A DNA stretch of 64,000 bases, taken from contig CP141140.1 of the NCBI GenBank assembly GCA_035235625.1, forward strand, positions 24,820,685 to 24,884,684, written 5' to 3'. This DNA is from Saururus chinensis (taxonomy: Eukaryota; Streptophyta; Magnoliopsida; Piperales; Saururaceae). Below the pieces are notes generated by a model that was not told the DNA's origin, did no database searches, and was given only the letters and a program-made list of their open reading frames with translations. Positions within the stretch are counted from its first letter, which is position 1. Each line of letters begins with the position of its first letter. Shown in pieces: positions 22,640 through 36,559 of this stretch. Position numbers and translations under genes: made by a program.

Positions 22640-25400
22640 TGCGTGAAGATTGTGTGTGTGTGTGGGTAGGGGAGGGTTAAAAAGAACGACTTTTGAAAAT
22701 TGCAAGCATGGAGAATTTTAGCCCGCGTGCGAGCAAAATTTTGCTTATGGAGGCTTTTTACGACGCTTGACAAAATGTGCAAAAGCGAGTGAGAGTGAGA
22801 GAGTGTGTGAGAGGAGAGAGGGAGGGAGCAGAGAGGAGATAGAGAGAGGAGAGAGAGCATGGAGAGAGAAAGGAGGGCATAGAGAGAGATGAGAAGAGAG
22901 AAAAGAGAAGAGAGAGGGGGAGGTGATACGGAGAGAGAAGAGAGAGAAAAGAGGAGAGTGACACTTATGCGTCGCTAATACCGAAAGGCATTAGCGACCC
23001 ATGCCGATATATGTCGCTAATAAAAATATTTTATTTTTTAAAAAAATTATAATTAAAATTTTTTTTCCACTCCCTTCTCTCTTTCCTCTCTCTGTTTAGC
23101 CTCTCTCCTATCACTCCCCCTCTCCCTATCTCTCTTTTTCTCCTCTCTCCCCTCTCCGTCTCTCGGCCTCACTCTCTCCTCTCTCTCTCCCTCCCCTCTC
23201 CTCTCTCCTCCCTCTACAGTCTCTCCCTTCTCTCTCTCCTCACTCTCTCCCTCCTCTCTCTCTTCTTTTTCTCTCCTTTCTCTGCTCCCTCTCTCTTCTC
23301 TCTCTTCCCTATCTCTCTCTCCTCACCCTCTCTCTCTAGCTACCCTCTCTCTCCTCTCTTTCTTCCCTCTTCCTCACTCTTTCTCTCTCTCTGCACTCTC
23401 TCTCCTCTTCTCTCTCTCTATGCACACTCTCTTCTTCTCTTTACTCTCTCTCTTTTATTATAAATTATATTTTAAAATTAATAAGAAAACTTAAGAATTA
23501 AAATTTATTATATATAAATAGTAAAAGTTTAATCTATTATTGACACTACCTTTTATTGAAAATTTAATATTTATTTATTATATATACAAATAATAAATAT
23601 TGAATAAAATATATTATATTTATAAAGTTTATTTTAAAACATTAATATTTATTTATTATATAATTATTTATTAAATAAAGTTAATTAATAAAGCTATTAG
23701 AGACGCACTATTAAAAGCGTCGCTAATAACCTAACTATTAGCGACTTTTATAGCAAAGTATCGTGATTATGAATACTATTAGTGATGTTTTTTTATAAGT
23801 GTCACGAATAATTCTAAATTTTTGATTTTTGATTTTAATTTTGTAACTATTAGTTACGCTTTTTGTCGCTAATTGGGTAATAATCAGCGACACTTTTAAA
23901 CAAATGTCGCTATTGTTTAAACGATAATTAAAATAGATATCTTTTAGTGACACTTATTTCAAGCATAGCTAATAACTATGCTATTAACGACGTTTATCAT
24001 AAAGCTTCGCTAATATATAACTATTAGCGATGCTTTGTATTAAGCGTAGCTAATAGATAATTTTTTTGCAATGCTTTTTTTGTCGCAAGTAGTGGTTTTT
24101 AACGACACTCTTAGTTGCGCCACTAATAAAAACATCATTAATAAAAATATCACTAATAGTACATTTTCTTGTACTTATATCACTCTGACTCTGACTCTCT
24201 TCTCTCTTCTCTCTTCATCTATCATTCTCTTCTCTTCGTGTCTTTTCACACTCTCCTAGTTGCTCTTTTTTCTCTCACTCACTTCAACATGACGCTAGCT
24301 CTTACGAGTAGAGGGGAATTTAATTGTATTTTTAGTTATTTTTTATTAATATATTATATTTAAAAAAATATAAATAAAATAAATATTGTTATAACACATA
24401 GAAAAAAGCATCGCTACTAAACTATATTGGTATTAGTGACATATATCCATATGCGTCTCTAATACCTAAGGTGTTAGCGTCAATAATTCTTATGCGTCAC
24501 TAATAAATTTTATTTTATTTTTAATAAAAATCTAAAAAAATTTAAATTAAATTCCTCCATCTCTTTCTACTCTAACTCTATACACACTCCCTTGTTTCTC
24601 TATGCTCTCTCGCTATTTTCTCTCTCTCTACCCACTTTCTCTCACTTTTATCCTTCAATGTCATCTATCTAAACTCTTTTCTCTCTCTCTCTCTCTTCTC
24701 TCTTTACTCTTTTCTCTCTCTCTCTCTCTTCTCTCTTCTCTCTTCACTCTCTTCTCTCTTTTCTCTTTTCTCTTTTCTCTCTTCACTCTTTTCTCTCTCT
24801 CTCTCTTCTCTCTCCACTCCCCCTTTATTCTTTCTCTCTCTCTCTCTCTCTCTCTCCGATCTCATTCTCTCCTCTCTCTACCCTCTTTTACTCTCTCCAC
24901 GCTCCCTCTTTCTTCTTTCTCTTCTCACTCTCTTTCCTCTCACTCTCTCCACTCTCTCTCCTCCCTCTTCTCTATATCTCTGTCTTCACTCACTTTCTCC
25001 TCTCTCACTCTCTCTGCACTTTCTATCTCTTCTGTTCACTCCTCTCTTTCCTTCCTGTCATTCACGCTCATGAATGTGAGCCCCAACTCTAAGGAGGAGA
25101 GGGGAAAATGTAAGAAAATTTTACGAATATTTTATAATTTTATTATTATATATTATATATTAAAATAATAAATATTAATTTAAATATATTATATATATAT
25201 ATATATATATTTTAAAATATTTATATTTATTTATTATATATTAAAACAATACATATAAATTAAAATAAATCTATTTTTAATGCTTTTTAAAAAGCATCAC
25301 CAATAATTTTAAATAATTTTATTTTATTTGTGACAAGATTTTTAAGCACCCCGCTAATAATACCACTATTTGAGACGCATGTTTAGAAGCATCACTTATA
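22640..25400. mobile_element. CACTA-derived block 2, unit B (no termini)
   Basis: Same content and order as 3085-5700: GT run and GTTAAAAAGAAC module (22650-22690), GA stretch (22770-22960), CT tract (23060-23455), GCGTCGC words (23700-24060), terminus-like word near 24165-24175, CT tract (24555-25070) with conserved tail, AT-rich spacer, and end at the CTTATAAGTA word near 25395. Left and right termini are absent. No coding gene. Confidence 0.6.
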
Positions 25401-26035
25401 AGTAGACATATCTAGCCATCGCCAGAGTGCAAGGAAGAAGAAGAAGAAGATATAAATAGGAGGGGGAGGAGGAGGAGTTGAAAAAGGTGGGGAAGAGGAG
25501 GTAAGGCCACTGGAGGAGGAGCTAAGGCCGCCATAGAATTTGTAATCATCTGAATCGCATCACCAACAGAGTTGGAGAATGAGACGTAGAATTACATTAG
25601 TTTGGGTTTTAAAGGATAGAAAATATGGGGGTTTACGGGGTTAACAGATTTAAGTAAAAAATCACTAAATTTTTTACTCAAATAGGGTAACCACGTGATT
25701 ATTAAGGTAGATATATTTTTACACTGCTGAAACTATTCCAAAATTTTTCCGAAACGAAATGAAACAAAATGAACCAGACATAACCCCACCGAAATGAAGT
25801 GAAAATGAAACTTTGTTACTATGTTCTTCAGCTCCCTCACCTTCTTTTTAAGGACTCATTTCTAAACTACACCATGGAGTTTCTTTAGTTTGTTGGATAC
25901 ATTCATGACATATAAACCGGTGCCAAAGATTTGACAAATGAAGATCAAATGCTTGCCAAAGAGCATGCAACTATGCTACATCAGCCTAAACTTGCCCCTC
26001 ATCACAGTTTCCAAAACAAGATATTGAAAATTGAA
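25401..26035 (+). promoter_or_regulatory. Candidate upstream region of DUF674 remnant, TATA at 25451-25459
   Basis: Equivalent to 6715-7275, with the same TATAAATAG word and purine-rich downstream stretch. Conserved but with no clear exon. Low-confidence promoter call. Confidence 0.28.
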
Positions 26036-26039
26036 GAGG

Positions 26040-26632
26040 CATCAATTTGTCATCACAGATAAGTGTTTCAAGCTCCTCATTTTTTAATAAGATTAGCCTG
26101 CTCTTAATAACAAAACTTTTGACATGGCCCAGATGGAATTACTTGTCGCTGTAAATTCTAAGAGAACTAGCTTTGTCACAGAAAAAGGTGGGGGATTCGT
26201 GGTAGGACTGGAATGTTCATGATAACACATGAGCTATATGTGAAAGTTGCTTCCGCCCCTACAAGCATTTTATTTCATTACAATTCCAAGTTTCTCACGG
26301 ATGACGTCCAAGTCAAAACCTCTCGGAATCCTTTTTTGGTCCTCTTACCTGGTGTGCACAAGGATATCTTCCACCGGAAAGGAGCAGTCAATAATCGGGA
26401 TCAATGGCACACACAAGTTGCTTTCATTGGTGGAGGATATTTTTTTACTAGATTTTAATTTGTTAATAGAGAAAGGGTAGTTATAAATACTTTTAAGTAA
26501 TACGAAGTAGCTTAAATATTTGACTTTGAAATTTGTTCTTCACAGGCCTTGAAGTTGCTGAAAGCATCAGCCATCAACAACCCCTTTGAGTTTAGTTTTC
26601 GGCGATTGTTAAAATTAAAGGAAAGTGAGTAG
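26040..26632 (+). pseudogene. DUF674-like gene remnant, unit B (frameshifted)
   Basis: Homologous to 7280-7886. A one-base loss near 26205-26215 (GGACTGGAATG against GGACCAGGAACG in unit A) breaks the frame between the MAQMELL segment and the MITHELYV segment, so the open frame only resumes at 26213. The ALKLLKASAINN exon is at 26546-26632. The position of the unit A stop reads TGG here. Not expected to give a full product. Confidence 0.45.
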
Positions 26633-27236
26633 CACCATGAAGATCTATGCCAACTTAGGTCAATGAAATGGAAGGCCTCCATGGATCATCATTGTATTAC
26701 TACATTGGTTTTTGCGTACGGGTTGAATGATGCTAGTTCATAAAATAGTACTTCGAGTTATTGTTGAATGAAGGCCGGGTAACTGTTGTGCGCAGTCCAT
26801 TCTTTCAATTTCTTCGTCTCTTTCAAATCATAGTGATCTTGAATATACTCTATACGGTTGACGTGTTCATGTTTTGGGATTATATAATTGCGCCTCAAAT
26901 GTCTGACGCGATAATATTGACTTTCAAAGTCAATTGCAGCAGCATGTTCATTCAACATATCTGCACTGCATGGAGCTCAACTTGTTCCTATTAATAATGG
27001 GTACGAAATTAAGGAAATCTGTTTGCATTCTTTCTCTGTTCTTTCTTAGTGACGTCCCATGCATGTATTTGACGCATGCAATTTCGCCCATATATATACT
27101 TGTGTTCGTTTTAGGTCAAACATATTGTGCTGACCGTGACCAACTTTCGTGACATTCTTGTTCAAAATGCCAGAAACCAAGACGGATTCCAGTTCAAAAT
27201 GCCGCGGCGGAACCTTGTATATAGTGGTGCACTCGA
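26633..27236 (+). promoter_or_regulatory. Upstream region of P450 copy B
   Basis: Close to 7887-8515. TATATATA is at 27091-27098 and TATATAG at 27218-27224, 12 bases before the first ATG. About 25 bases present in A and C between these two boxes are missing near 27113. No gene. Confidence 0.4.
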
Positions 27237-28879
27237 ATGGCCAAAACCATAAACACAAACGCAACCTCAACACTCATGGATGTGATATCTCTTCTCTCAT
27301 GGCCTTCCCTTCTTTCTCTCTTCTTCCTCATTGGAGTGGTGCTTTTGAACCAAAGGAAGAAGAGGGCGAGAGATGGCAAACTTCCCCCAGGACCCAAAAG
27401 GCTTCCCTTCGTTGGCAATCTGCACCAGCTCACAATTGAACCCCACCGTGCCATGGCCAATCTAGCTAGAGAGCATGGCCCCCTCATGTACCTGCAGCTA
27501 GGCTGCCTGCCCCATGTCATAATTTCAAATGCCAAGTACGCCGAAGAGGTTCTCAGAACCAAAGATATTGATACAGCAAGCAGGCCAGAGATGCCATCCT
27601 TTAAGAAGCTCACGTACAATTTCAGGGACCTGGTTTTTGCACCTTACGGAGAATACTGGAGGCACATTAGGAAGATCTCCACACTTGAGCTCTTTACAGT
27701 CAAAAGGACGCAGTCATTCCGACCAGACCGAGAGGAGGAGGTGGCCAAGATGATGGAATCAATATCAAAATGTTGCATGAGGGGTGGAGTTGCGAATCTC
27801 AGTGAGATGACCATGGCTCTCGCCAACAATGTGACGTGCAGGATTGCTCTTGGGAGGAGCCATGTTGAAGAAGCTGAGAAAAGCAAATTTCAAGGGCTTA
27901 TCAAAGAGGTTCAGGCGATGATGGCAGGTTTCTTTGTGGGTGATTACTTCCCAATGTTGGGGTGGATTGATTCTCTCACAGGGATGTCCGGTAGGCTAGA
28001 CAAGGTCTTTAAGGAGTTCGATGGATTCTTCGAGGCCGTCATTGATAAGCATCTCTCAGACAAGAAGGACACATCTGAGCAAGAGGACTTTGTTGATGTC
28101 ATGCTCAGAGTTCAAAAGGAGTTCGGCCTCACAAGGGAGCACATCAAAGGCAATCTAATGGTATGTAGAATGAAGTTATTGCATCATACACGTGCTAACT
28201 TGCCCATTTTCTCTTAATCTTATGGCCAGCTAATTAAAGTCTTTAATTGTGGACCTTTTTTCTCTTGCAGGATATTTTTATTGGAGGTACAGACACAAGC
28301 TCATCTTCGATGATATGGGCGATGACAGAACTATTGAAGAACAAGAAAGTGATGACGAAAGCACAAGAGGAAGTTAGAAGAGTTGTTGGCAGCAAGGGAA
28401 AAGTGGAAGAGAGTGACATTAAGCAACTTCATTATCTGAATGCAATAATAAAGGAGACACTAAGGTTGCACCCACCAACTCCTATTATCCCCCGTGCAGC
28501 CACACAAAAATGCACTCTTGGTGGATATGAAATTGAGCCCAAAACTAGTGTTCTCATCAACATATTTGCTGTTGGACGAGACCCAGAGTCATGGGAAAAT
28601 CCGAACGACTTTCTGCCTGAGAGGTTCCTGGAGAGCTCCATTGATTACAAGGGGCAGCATTTTGAGCTGTTGCCCTTTGGGTCTGGCCGGAGGATATGCC
28701 CGGGGATGCATATTGGCGTGGCCATTGTGGAACTGGCTCTTGCAAATCTTCTCTACTCATTTAACTGGGATATTCCGGCCGGGCTTGCTGAACAAGTTAT
28801 GGATCTCAGCGAAACAATTGGAATCACTGTGCATAAGAAATGTCCGCTTCTTCTGGCTCCCTCAATTTACACTCCTTAG
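27237..28879 (+). CDS. Cytochrome P450, CYP71-type, copy B (two exons)
   Basis: Exons are 27237-28160 and 28271-28879, with a 110-base GT-AG intron, giving 510 residues. All landmarks are intact: N-terminal anchor, PPGP hinge (50-53), WRHIR (141-145), GGTDTS (313-318), ETLR (370-373), PERF (424-427, Arg426 present) and the FGSGRRICPG haem loop with Cys451. By my reading it differs from copy A at 11 residues, four of them among residues 2-13 upstream of Met14, and from copy C at 8. This is the expected ER membrane monooxygenase with no visible defect. The substrate cannot be told from sequence. Met14 (27276) is an alternative start. Confidence 0.94.
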
Positions 28880-29850
28880 ATGGTCCTGTAATTTTTATAT
28901 TATTGTAATTTGTTTCATTAATGTGTACTTCGATTCTTATTCATTCTTACAACAAATTATACTCTCTCCTATATTAATAGCTACATATTTTTTCAGAATG
29001 ATCCAAAATTAGTTTAATTTTGAAAACAAATTGTAGATATCACAATAGCTCGTGTGTCGGGGCAGTCAAACCTTCCTGCCCCTATTTTAAAGCCTACCGC
29101 ACATTAAATTGCACAGCCTAAGCATGTAATGTTCGAAACGGAAATATATGTGCAGTGGCTATTCATTTGACTGGGAATATGTGAGAAATTTTGTGCTGGA
29201 GTGTCTTGGTGGATGATTTGTTGATGGAAAAAGTCAAATCTTTTCAAATTGCATGCCCATCGATTTGTGCGTGATGCATTGAATGTCAGTGATTGAGAGT
29301 CGATGAAATTTATTATAAGAGTTAAGTTATATATGTCAAGAATGTATTTTATTTTTCAAATAGGGTTGATTAGTAGTACTCCAAGAAAAGTAGGCCCTAC
29401 TCATCATCGATACTTTAACGTTTAAATTCTTGACGCATAAAAATTAATGTCAATAAAGTATTTTTCTTATATAAGGGCAGATAAAACTTAATTTGCTTAC
29501 GCCTAAGATGAAGATAATAGACATTAATTGCATGCTTGAGATCCTCCGTGAACATTTGAAACATTCTGACCTGCAACTTACGTACAAACAAGACCAAAAA
29601 TTCTGTATTCATTGCATAATCAAATACCATATCATATCTAGTTGCAATGTTTTTTTTTAAAAAAAATATTATATGGACATGCATAAAACAAAAAATATAT
29701 ATCAATGAAGGAAGCATTTTTAATGCTCCACTTTGACAATGAGCCCAGCGTAAGATGTATATGGGAACCCTTGATATATGAGATTGATGGTGCACACAAT
29801 TAGTGCCAGCAAATGCATGGGAACCTTAATATATGATATCGATGGCGCAC
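28880..29850. repeat. P450 3' flank and host repeat X1, left part (unit B)
   Basis: Equivalent to 10159-11125. It contains the second empty CACTA site (GGA at 29675-29677 within ATATGGACATGC) and ends at GGCGCAC, where a private insertion begins. No gene. Confidence 0.65.
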
Positions 29851-30877
29851 TGTCACGGGGATGCCCGGGGAATGCCCGTCGTGCGTCACTCGCAAGGCTA
29901 AACAACCAGGAGAGTAAGCCTTTTTTCGTCAAGGTCATGGTCTCGTGCCATTCGACTAAGCGTCTAGCCTGCGAAGCCAAACAACGAACTTATTCGAAGC
30001 CGGACGTGGGAACGTATCAGGACCTTTCCCAAGCGAGTTGGCCAGAGTGGGACACCTCCTTGGTATGCATGGATCCAACTTTGGCAACCCAGACTTCTGG
30101 AACATCCATCTCAGCCAAGTGCATGCAAGGGTCTTTGTATCCAACAAGGACATAAGGCCGGACGGCCGCCCAACTGGTCGGAGAGCCCCATCCCCCAGCG
30201 GATGGGGCTCCTGGCATGATAGCTAGCAAGGCAATAAGCCTTCGTTGCTATCTGAGACAACCTATTGCAAGGCTAGGCATCATAGCAACAGCTTTGTCAT
30301 TTCAACTCACCATGTCCCCCCCTATATAGTATAAGAGATTTCTTGCTTTTCTCTGGAGTAGTAGCCAAAGTAGCCGTACGGGCATTGTATCTCGGAATTT
30401 CACCAAACTGCCAGAGAACACTCCCAAGGACCCTCTAACACTATATAGGGGGGAGGGGACATCTTAAGTATCTAAATATGTGCTAGTTGGCCATGTGCCC
30501 CAACATAGCCAACTATGTGTGCGCATTGTTGCGTGCTTTCTGCGCAGCATTGCACACACATGTTGCACAACGTTGCGGGCCTTCCTTGCAATGCCTGCAC
30601 ACATGATATGCAACAAAGGGCAGTTCCCATAATGTATGCATACCTCGTATACAACACTTTCCCACGTGTATACACCCCAGCATGTGTCACTGGTAGCCTG
30701 CTCCGCTACCCTGTGACACTCTACCCCACTTGACTCGTTGACGTCCTCGTCAACGGTACGGCTCTAGAAGGTCTTGCTCTTGCTTCCAACCATGACACAA
30801 CATTGCGACGAAGGGTTAACTCTTTTCTTGCGACACTGAGATCTATGCACACCACGGCTTGGATAATCCTATATATT
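29851..30877. mobile_element. 1.03 kb insertion, LTR-like (unit B only)
   Basis: The sequence from TGTCACGGGG to CCTATATATT is absent from X1 of unit A, where GGCGCACATAGTAG is continuous. It is flanked by GCAC at 29847-29850 and 30878-30881. It is more GC-rich than its surroundings. An inverted pair, CCCCCCTATATAG near 30315-30330 and CTATATAGGGGGG near 30440-30455, lies in the middle. The outer TGTCACGGGG edge resembles an LTR end, but the other edge does not read TG/CA cleanly, so the class is unresolved. Short frames inside are not recognisable proteins. Confidence 0.6.
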
Positions 30878-31660
30878 GCACATAGTAGCGAACATTAGTA
30901 CCAGTACACTAGAGTTAATGTGCACTAGAGTGTGTGCTGTTGATCTCAAATATCAAGGGTTCCGATGCATTCCTTATTTTGGGCTCATTGTAAGAGTGAA
31001 GAATGAAAAACTATTTTATGAGTTAGTGCCCATGTGAGTTAACTAAGAAAGAAACAAAGATTGATGCCCTTTGCTCTAATAATTCCTTAGAAAAAATAAA
31101 AGATAATAAAATCATGTACCAAATAATAACTTTGCAATAGTTTATGAGAACAAAACAATGGATAATAAATTGTCTCATACATCAAAAGTACGAAATAACT
31201 TTGCAAACGAAAGATATGCATGCTCTTTTGCTCAATATTAACTTCATAGCCTAACATATAGTCGTAAATAACATATAGATGTAGTACTAATCTATACTAA
31301 AGAAAAAGCATTGGTCAAGGCTTGAATTTTTTTTTAAAAAAAAGACCGGTTTTGCCATCATACCATGGTTAATTACATGTTTTTGGGTTAAAAGGTGTGT
31401 AAATATGGTACTTTGGTGTGATTGATATGCTTGGAATTTAGGGCTAAAATTTTTTGTGGATGAGAAAAAAAGAAGTGAGGAAAGAAAAAGAAAGAGATAG
31501 AAAGAGACAAAGACATAAAGAATGAAAAGGAAAAGGAAAAGGAAAAGAAAAAAGAAAAAAAGATAGAAGAAGCGGTGGATCGGGAGCATAATTGCGTAGG
31601 AGACATTCTCTCCCGCCCTTTTCTTCTTGCATGTGAGATTAATATGCATCTTGAAGAATA
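30878..31660. repeat. Host repeat X1, right part (unit B)
   Basis: Resumes X1 after the insertion and runs through the GA-rich stretch (about 31460-31570). Here the unit A equivalent carries its solo LTR, but unit B reads through without interruption near 31507. No gene. Confidence 0.65.
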
Positions 31661-33950
31661 TAATAAATTACTAGATTACCCCTAGTCTAATTATCTAAGA
31701 AAGATAATGACTGTGTTCTAGCCTATTTGCACAAAGTTTTTATACGTATCAAAATCAAGTAAATATTCTCTCAAAACTCACTTATGATGTGTCAAATAAT
31801 CAATTATAAGCATTCAATCTACACATGAACATACAACAATTTTAACATAGAAAACCAAAACTCGTGTAAAAAACCACGATAATTCTAAAGTGGAACCAAA
31901 TCAATTCACTACTTCCAAGTAAGACAATTTACATTGATACAAGAAAACTACCAACTTTGTTTTGATTCTAGCACAAACTCCTTTTGTTTAAATCTCCACA
32001 ATTTTTTTTTCTGGCCTTCAAATCTTCTTCCTCAAGCACTTGAAACTTTTTTTTTCTACTTGGTTTGTCATTGTCTTCTTGTAGCCCTCAACAAGCTTAT
32101 CTTATTGTATAGATTTTGGCCTCCTTAGAACCTTTAATCTCCCTTCGAAGATATGCTGCAACTCCTCTTTGAAATATTTCTATGAAATGTCCTTAGCTCT
32201 CAAAAAGCTTCATAAATTCATCATTGATCTTCAACTCAAAAATTTATATACATCATCCTTAGAAAATAATAAGTAAAAGGTATGAACCCTTCTTATTTAA
32301 TCTTTTTCAGGTTTTTCTCTATCAAAATTCATGATTTCTTATCATTTATATAGCTCTAAGTCTTTGGCTTAAACAAGGAAAGATATTGAATTTGCAATAG
32401 CTTAATTACGATAACTAATCCTTAAAAGCGATCGATCGTTCCAAATAGCAATTGATCATTCACTGTTTATTTTGTAAACAATACTTCAAGTGATTGATCG
32501 ATTAATCCATGTGATCGATCAATAACTCTTGGCTTCGTTTTACACAGGCCAAAATTATATGCCAATCGATCTTTCCATCAAGCCCTCTGTCTAGTAATCG
32601 ATCTTTATGTATGTCTTTTTATGTTTTTGCTACTTTTACCTAAAATTCCTAAAACCCCTTAAATCACTTGTGAAACTTCTCCAAGTGCTTTTGGTGTGCA
32701 AATGTGATCTGAATAAACTTCTAAAACCTTCACATTATTTAGTCATTTGTCTTGAGCTATAAGACTATGTCTGCTCTTATTTTTAAAGTTTTTCAATTTT
32801 AGATATGACTTGACCACAACAACTTCTCATCAAATTCTAAGACTAAATACATATCTAAGGTTTCTAGGCATAATTTTGACAAAAAAATTTGCAAATAAAC
32901 TTGACATACGAGGCATATGTTTATACATTGCCTCCCTCATACATTTGAGTATCTTCCCCTCTGCATCTCCTTTGTCTTTTATCTATCACCTCCGCTGATA
33001 GTCGGCTCGCCAATTGGCCATCATAGGCTCTGCCCCGGCTGAGTGACAATAAGGATAGTTGTCCCCTCATTTCTCTTTTCCTCATATGTCCTGATGCGGA
33101 AAGGGTGTTTTTATAGATTTATTTTTTTACCCCACTGACCGCCGACTATCCACCAGCCTCCTATTGTTGGCCCCCATCTGAGGCTAGCAGTGGCCATGGA
33201 TAGCTGCTCTTGGCCCTTTCCACTCATTCCCCTACCCTGCACTGTTAACAAGCCCCTATTTCTTTTTTTTTTGTCTCACTTTTTCCATCACCAACCACAT
33301 GCTGGTTTGTGATCTACTCCTTAGCTCAGTGACAACAAAGGGTCATCTACATTGTCCTCGCTTGGCCTCAGACCAGGCCGTTGTACCACCGCCTTCTGCC
33401 CTCCTTTGAAAATTTAGTGAAAAAACCACCCCTTCTACTCTATCATGCAACTGTTGTTGGTCCCCAAACTCTAGTTTACCTCCATTTTGTCTTTGGCATG
33501 GCGACAGCCTCGTGAACCTTGCTCTATCCCCTTGGCCTTGCTCCATCCCTTCTCAACCTTGAAAACCCCCTCTAACACTATTTATACCATTGATCACCCA
33601 TGCAGGTTTGCATGTATGCATTTTAGAGTAATGGCGCTGGTTTTACACTGCCTGACCGTCAGGTGGCACTACCACTGAGTGGATGCAACCACCAGGACCC
33701 TCATCAACCTCTTCTCCATCCTTCAACACCTAAGCATGCCCTTCGATTCTCTTTTGACAGTCGGCGATGCAAAATTTTCACCATCAGGTGATGTTCACAT
33801 TGCTTTTTGGAGTCTTGTGGCCAGCCAAGTGCTTCATTGCCCTAGCCAACTTTCAATTTATCTCTGACTCATGAGCAAACCAAGATGCTTATTTCCTCAA
33901 TCAATGGCTCGACATTGAGTTACAAAGAGAAAAGGATCATTAGAAATCCA
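31661..33950. other. Non-coding spacer, unit B
   Basis: Corresponds to 15120-17140 of unit A, with about 200 extra bases near 31680-31920. It has ATCGATC words near 32430-32600. Short frames such as 33487-33678 are conserved only as DNA. No gene or RNA recognised. Confidence 0.45.
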
Positions 33951-34786
33951 AGGCACCCTTAATAAATTGACAATATTCTTCAAGATCCATTTTCAATATG
34001 AACATTGGAAAAAAAGATGAGCAGCAGATTCATAATCATTCTTACATAACACACATCGAATAATCAGTAATATTCCTCTTCCTTGAATTTTATCCAGTGT
34101 AAGTAGACAAGTATGCATCATAAGCCAAACAATAAAAGAGTATCTAGGTATATGATGTTTATACCAAATAAGACTAGACCATTTAATTCTGGACTTGTGA
34201 GTTCTCACCACATTATAGGCTGAGGTATAGGAGAATTTACCCGAAGGCGACAACCACCAAGAGAATCACCAAAAGAAAATCTCCACTGATCATAAATCAA
34301 ACAATCTAACACCTTTTCTAGAAGATTGCTAGAGTATTGTCCATGAATTCTTCTTCCAAAATTTTGTAATAGAATATAATTCCCAGCCCATGGATCAAGC
34401 CAAAAAATTGTTTTCTGGCCAGCTGTAATGTTATATCTCACATATTTTATGAAAGAAGGTCAGATAGACATAATTTGTTTCCACGCATATAAGTTAGAGA
34501 CACAAATGTGATAAACCCAAATAGTAGACTTTTGAATGTAATAAGATTGAATCCAACGAACACAAAGAGAATTCTCATATGTAATTAATTTCCACATCAA
34601 TCTACGAAGACTAATAGAGCACCAATGTTGAATAGATCGCAAGCCCAACCCTCCTTCAGATTTTCGTGTACAAACTTTGTTCCAAGATAAAGGTCTATAA
34701 CCTTTGACCATCCCTCCCAAACCATAAGGAGTAGCTATGTTTATCTTTTCAGAATGATCCAAAACTAGTTTATTTTGAAAAACCAA
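33951..34786 (-). pseudogene. LINE ORF2 C-terminal remnant, unit B
   Basis: Minus-strand fragments 34786-34460, 34441-34205 and 34253-33993 together cover LSWNKVCTRKSEGGLGLR, FWLDPWAG, and a zf-RVT-like segment (KFSYTSAYNVVR, then CVLCKNDYESAAHLFFQC). Stops and frameshifts separate them. This is the best preserved of the three copies for the zinc-finger-like part. It lacks the reverse transcriptase core and endonuclease. Confidence 0.72.
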
Positions 34787-35619
34787 ATGTAGCTATTAAT
34801 GTTGCATGAATGAAATAGTTCTTTTCAATAGGGATATATTTGTTAGCATGTAATGTTTGAAATGGAAAAATAAATGCTAGGCTTGTGTTGATTATGCGAG
34901 ACTAGAAAGTGTAAGAGCAATATTGATTTGGCTAATTACATCAGGCACGTTGAAGGAAATAGTTAATTTGCACCACCTCTTGCTCAACGCATTGCAAGTT
35001 GTTTGATTACAATCCAATATCTCGTGTGTAGGGGTAGTCAAACCTGTCCGCCTCTATTTTAAAGCCTACAACACAATGAAATTGTGCAGCTTGAGGTTGT
35101 GAGGTTCAAAAAAGAAACATGTGTGCTATGACTATTCATTTGAAAAAGAATATGTGAGAAATTTTGTGCAAGAGTGTCTTGATGGGTGATTAATTTGTAG
35201 ATGGAAAAAGTTAAAACTTGCCAAATTGCACGTCCATCAATGTGTGCCTTATGAATCGCATGCTAGTGATTGGGATTCGATGATATTTATTGTAAGAGTT
35301 AAGTTTTATATGTCAAGAATGTATTTTATTGTTCAAACATGGTTGATTAGTAGGGCTCCAAAAAAGTGGGCCCTACTCAAAAACAATACTTCAATGCTAA
35401 AATTCTAGATTTGTAAAAATTAACTTCACTGAAGTATTTTTCTTATCATGAGGGCACATAAATCTTAATCCACTTACGCCCAAGATGAAGAGAATAGATG
35501 TTGGGTGCTTGGGATTCTACATGAACATTTGCAGCATTCTAACATGCACGTAATCATTACATAATCAAATACCATATCATATCTAATTACAAAAATTAAA
35601 ACAATAGCATTATAATGGA
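34787..35619. repeat. Host repeat X2, left half (B/C boundary)
   Basis: Complete left half of X2, ending in the target triplet GGA at 35617-35619 directly before the CACTA terminus. Equivalent to 51844-52719. No gene. Confidence 0.75.
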
Positions 35620-36559
35620 CACTACAAGAAAAAATACTATTAGCGATGCTTGAACGCTTTCAAGCATAGCTAATTGTCATAAAAGCTTCTCTAATGACTA
35701 TTAGCTATGCTAAAAAAGCATAAAAAAAAATCCAGCTGCTATTGCTCATTAGCAACTGATATTACAAAGTGTCGCTAACAGCATGCTATTAGTGACAATC
35801 TCGTTTGCGCCGTTAAGACTATATTATTAGCAACAATATCTATCAAGCATCACTATTAATATAATATTACAGACATTTTTTAAATGGTCGCTACAATAAA
35901 CTTTTAGTTAAAAAATTAACAAAAAACAAAAAATATTAAAAATACAATTATTAGCAATGCTTTATAAAGCGTCGCTACTAAAAAATAATTTTTTTAAAAT
36001 ATTTCAACACTATTAGCGACACTCTTAAAGAGCATCGCTAATCACATTAGATTATGTTAACAGTCTCAGTGATGCTCTATAAGAGTGTCACTCTATATTA
36101 TAAGAGCTTTCGCTCTATAAGAGTATTGCTAGTAAAAAACTAAATTAGAAAAATCAATTCAATGTACTAGCAATGCTTTTGAAAGTGTCACTAATTTGTT
36201 AAAAAAAGTTATTAGTGATGCTTTTGAAAGTGTCACTAATAACAATAAATTTTCTTTTTCATAATAGATCCCACCTTTATGGGAGGAGCACCGGAGTCCG
36301 ACACCCCCTCCTTCGGCAATGGCAGGGAAGGGGGGAATGAGTTTCGGCCTCTTGCAGAAGAATCCGAAGGCCCTCCTCCAACTAGAAAAGGCGAATGAGG
36401 AGGGGGGGAGGAGAACAAGATTAGGAGGGGGAGCGGGGAGAAGGAGGAAGATGAGGGCATCGCCGGAATCCGGTGGCTGAGCCACATCCAATGCCAGGGG
36501 AGAGAGGGGGTGGGGAACCAAACTCTGGCTCTTGGAGACCCCTCCAGTAACTTCGATGG

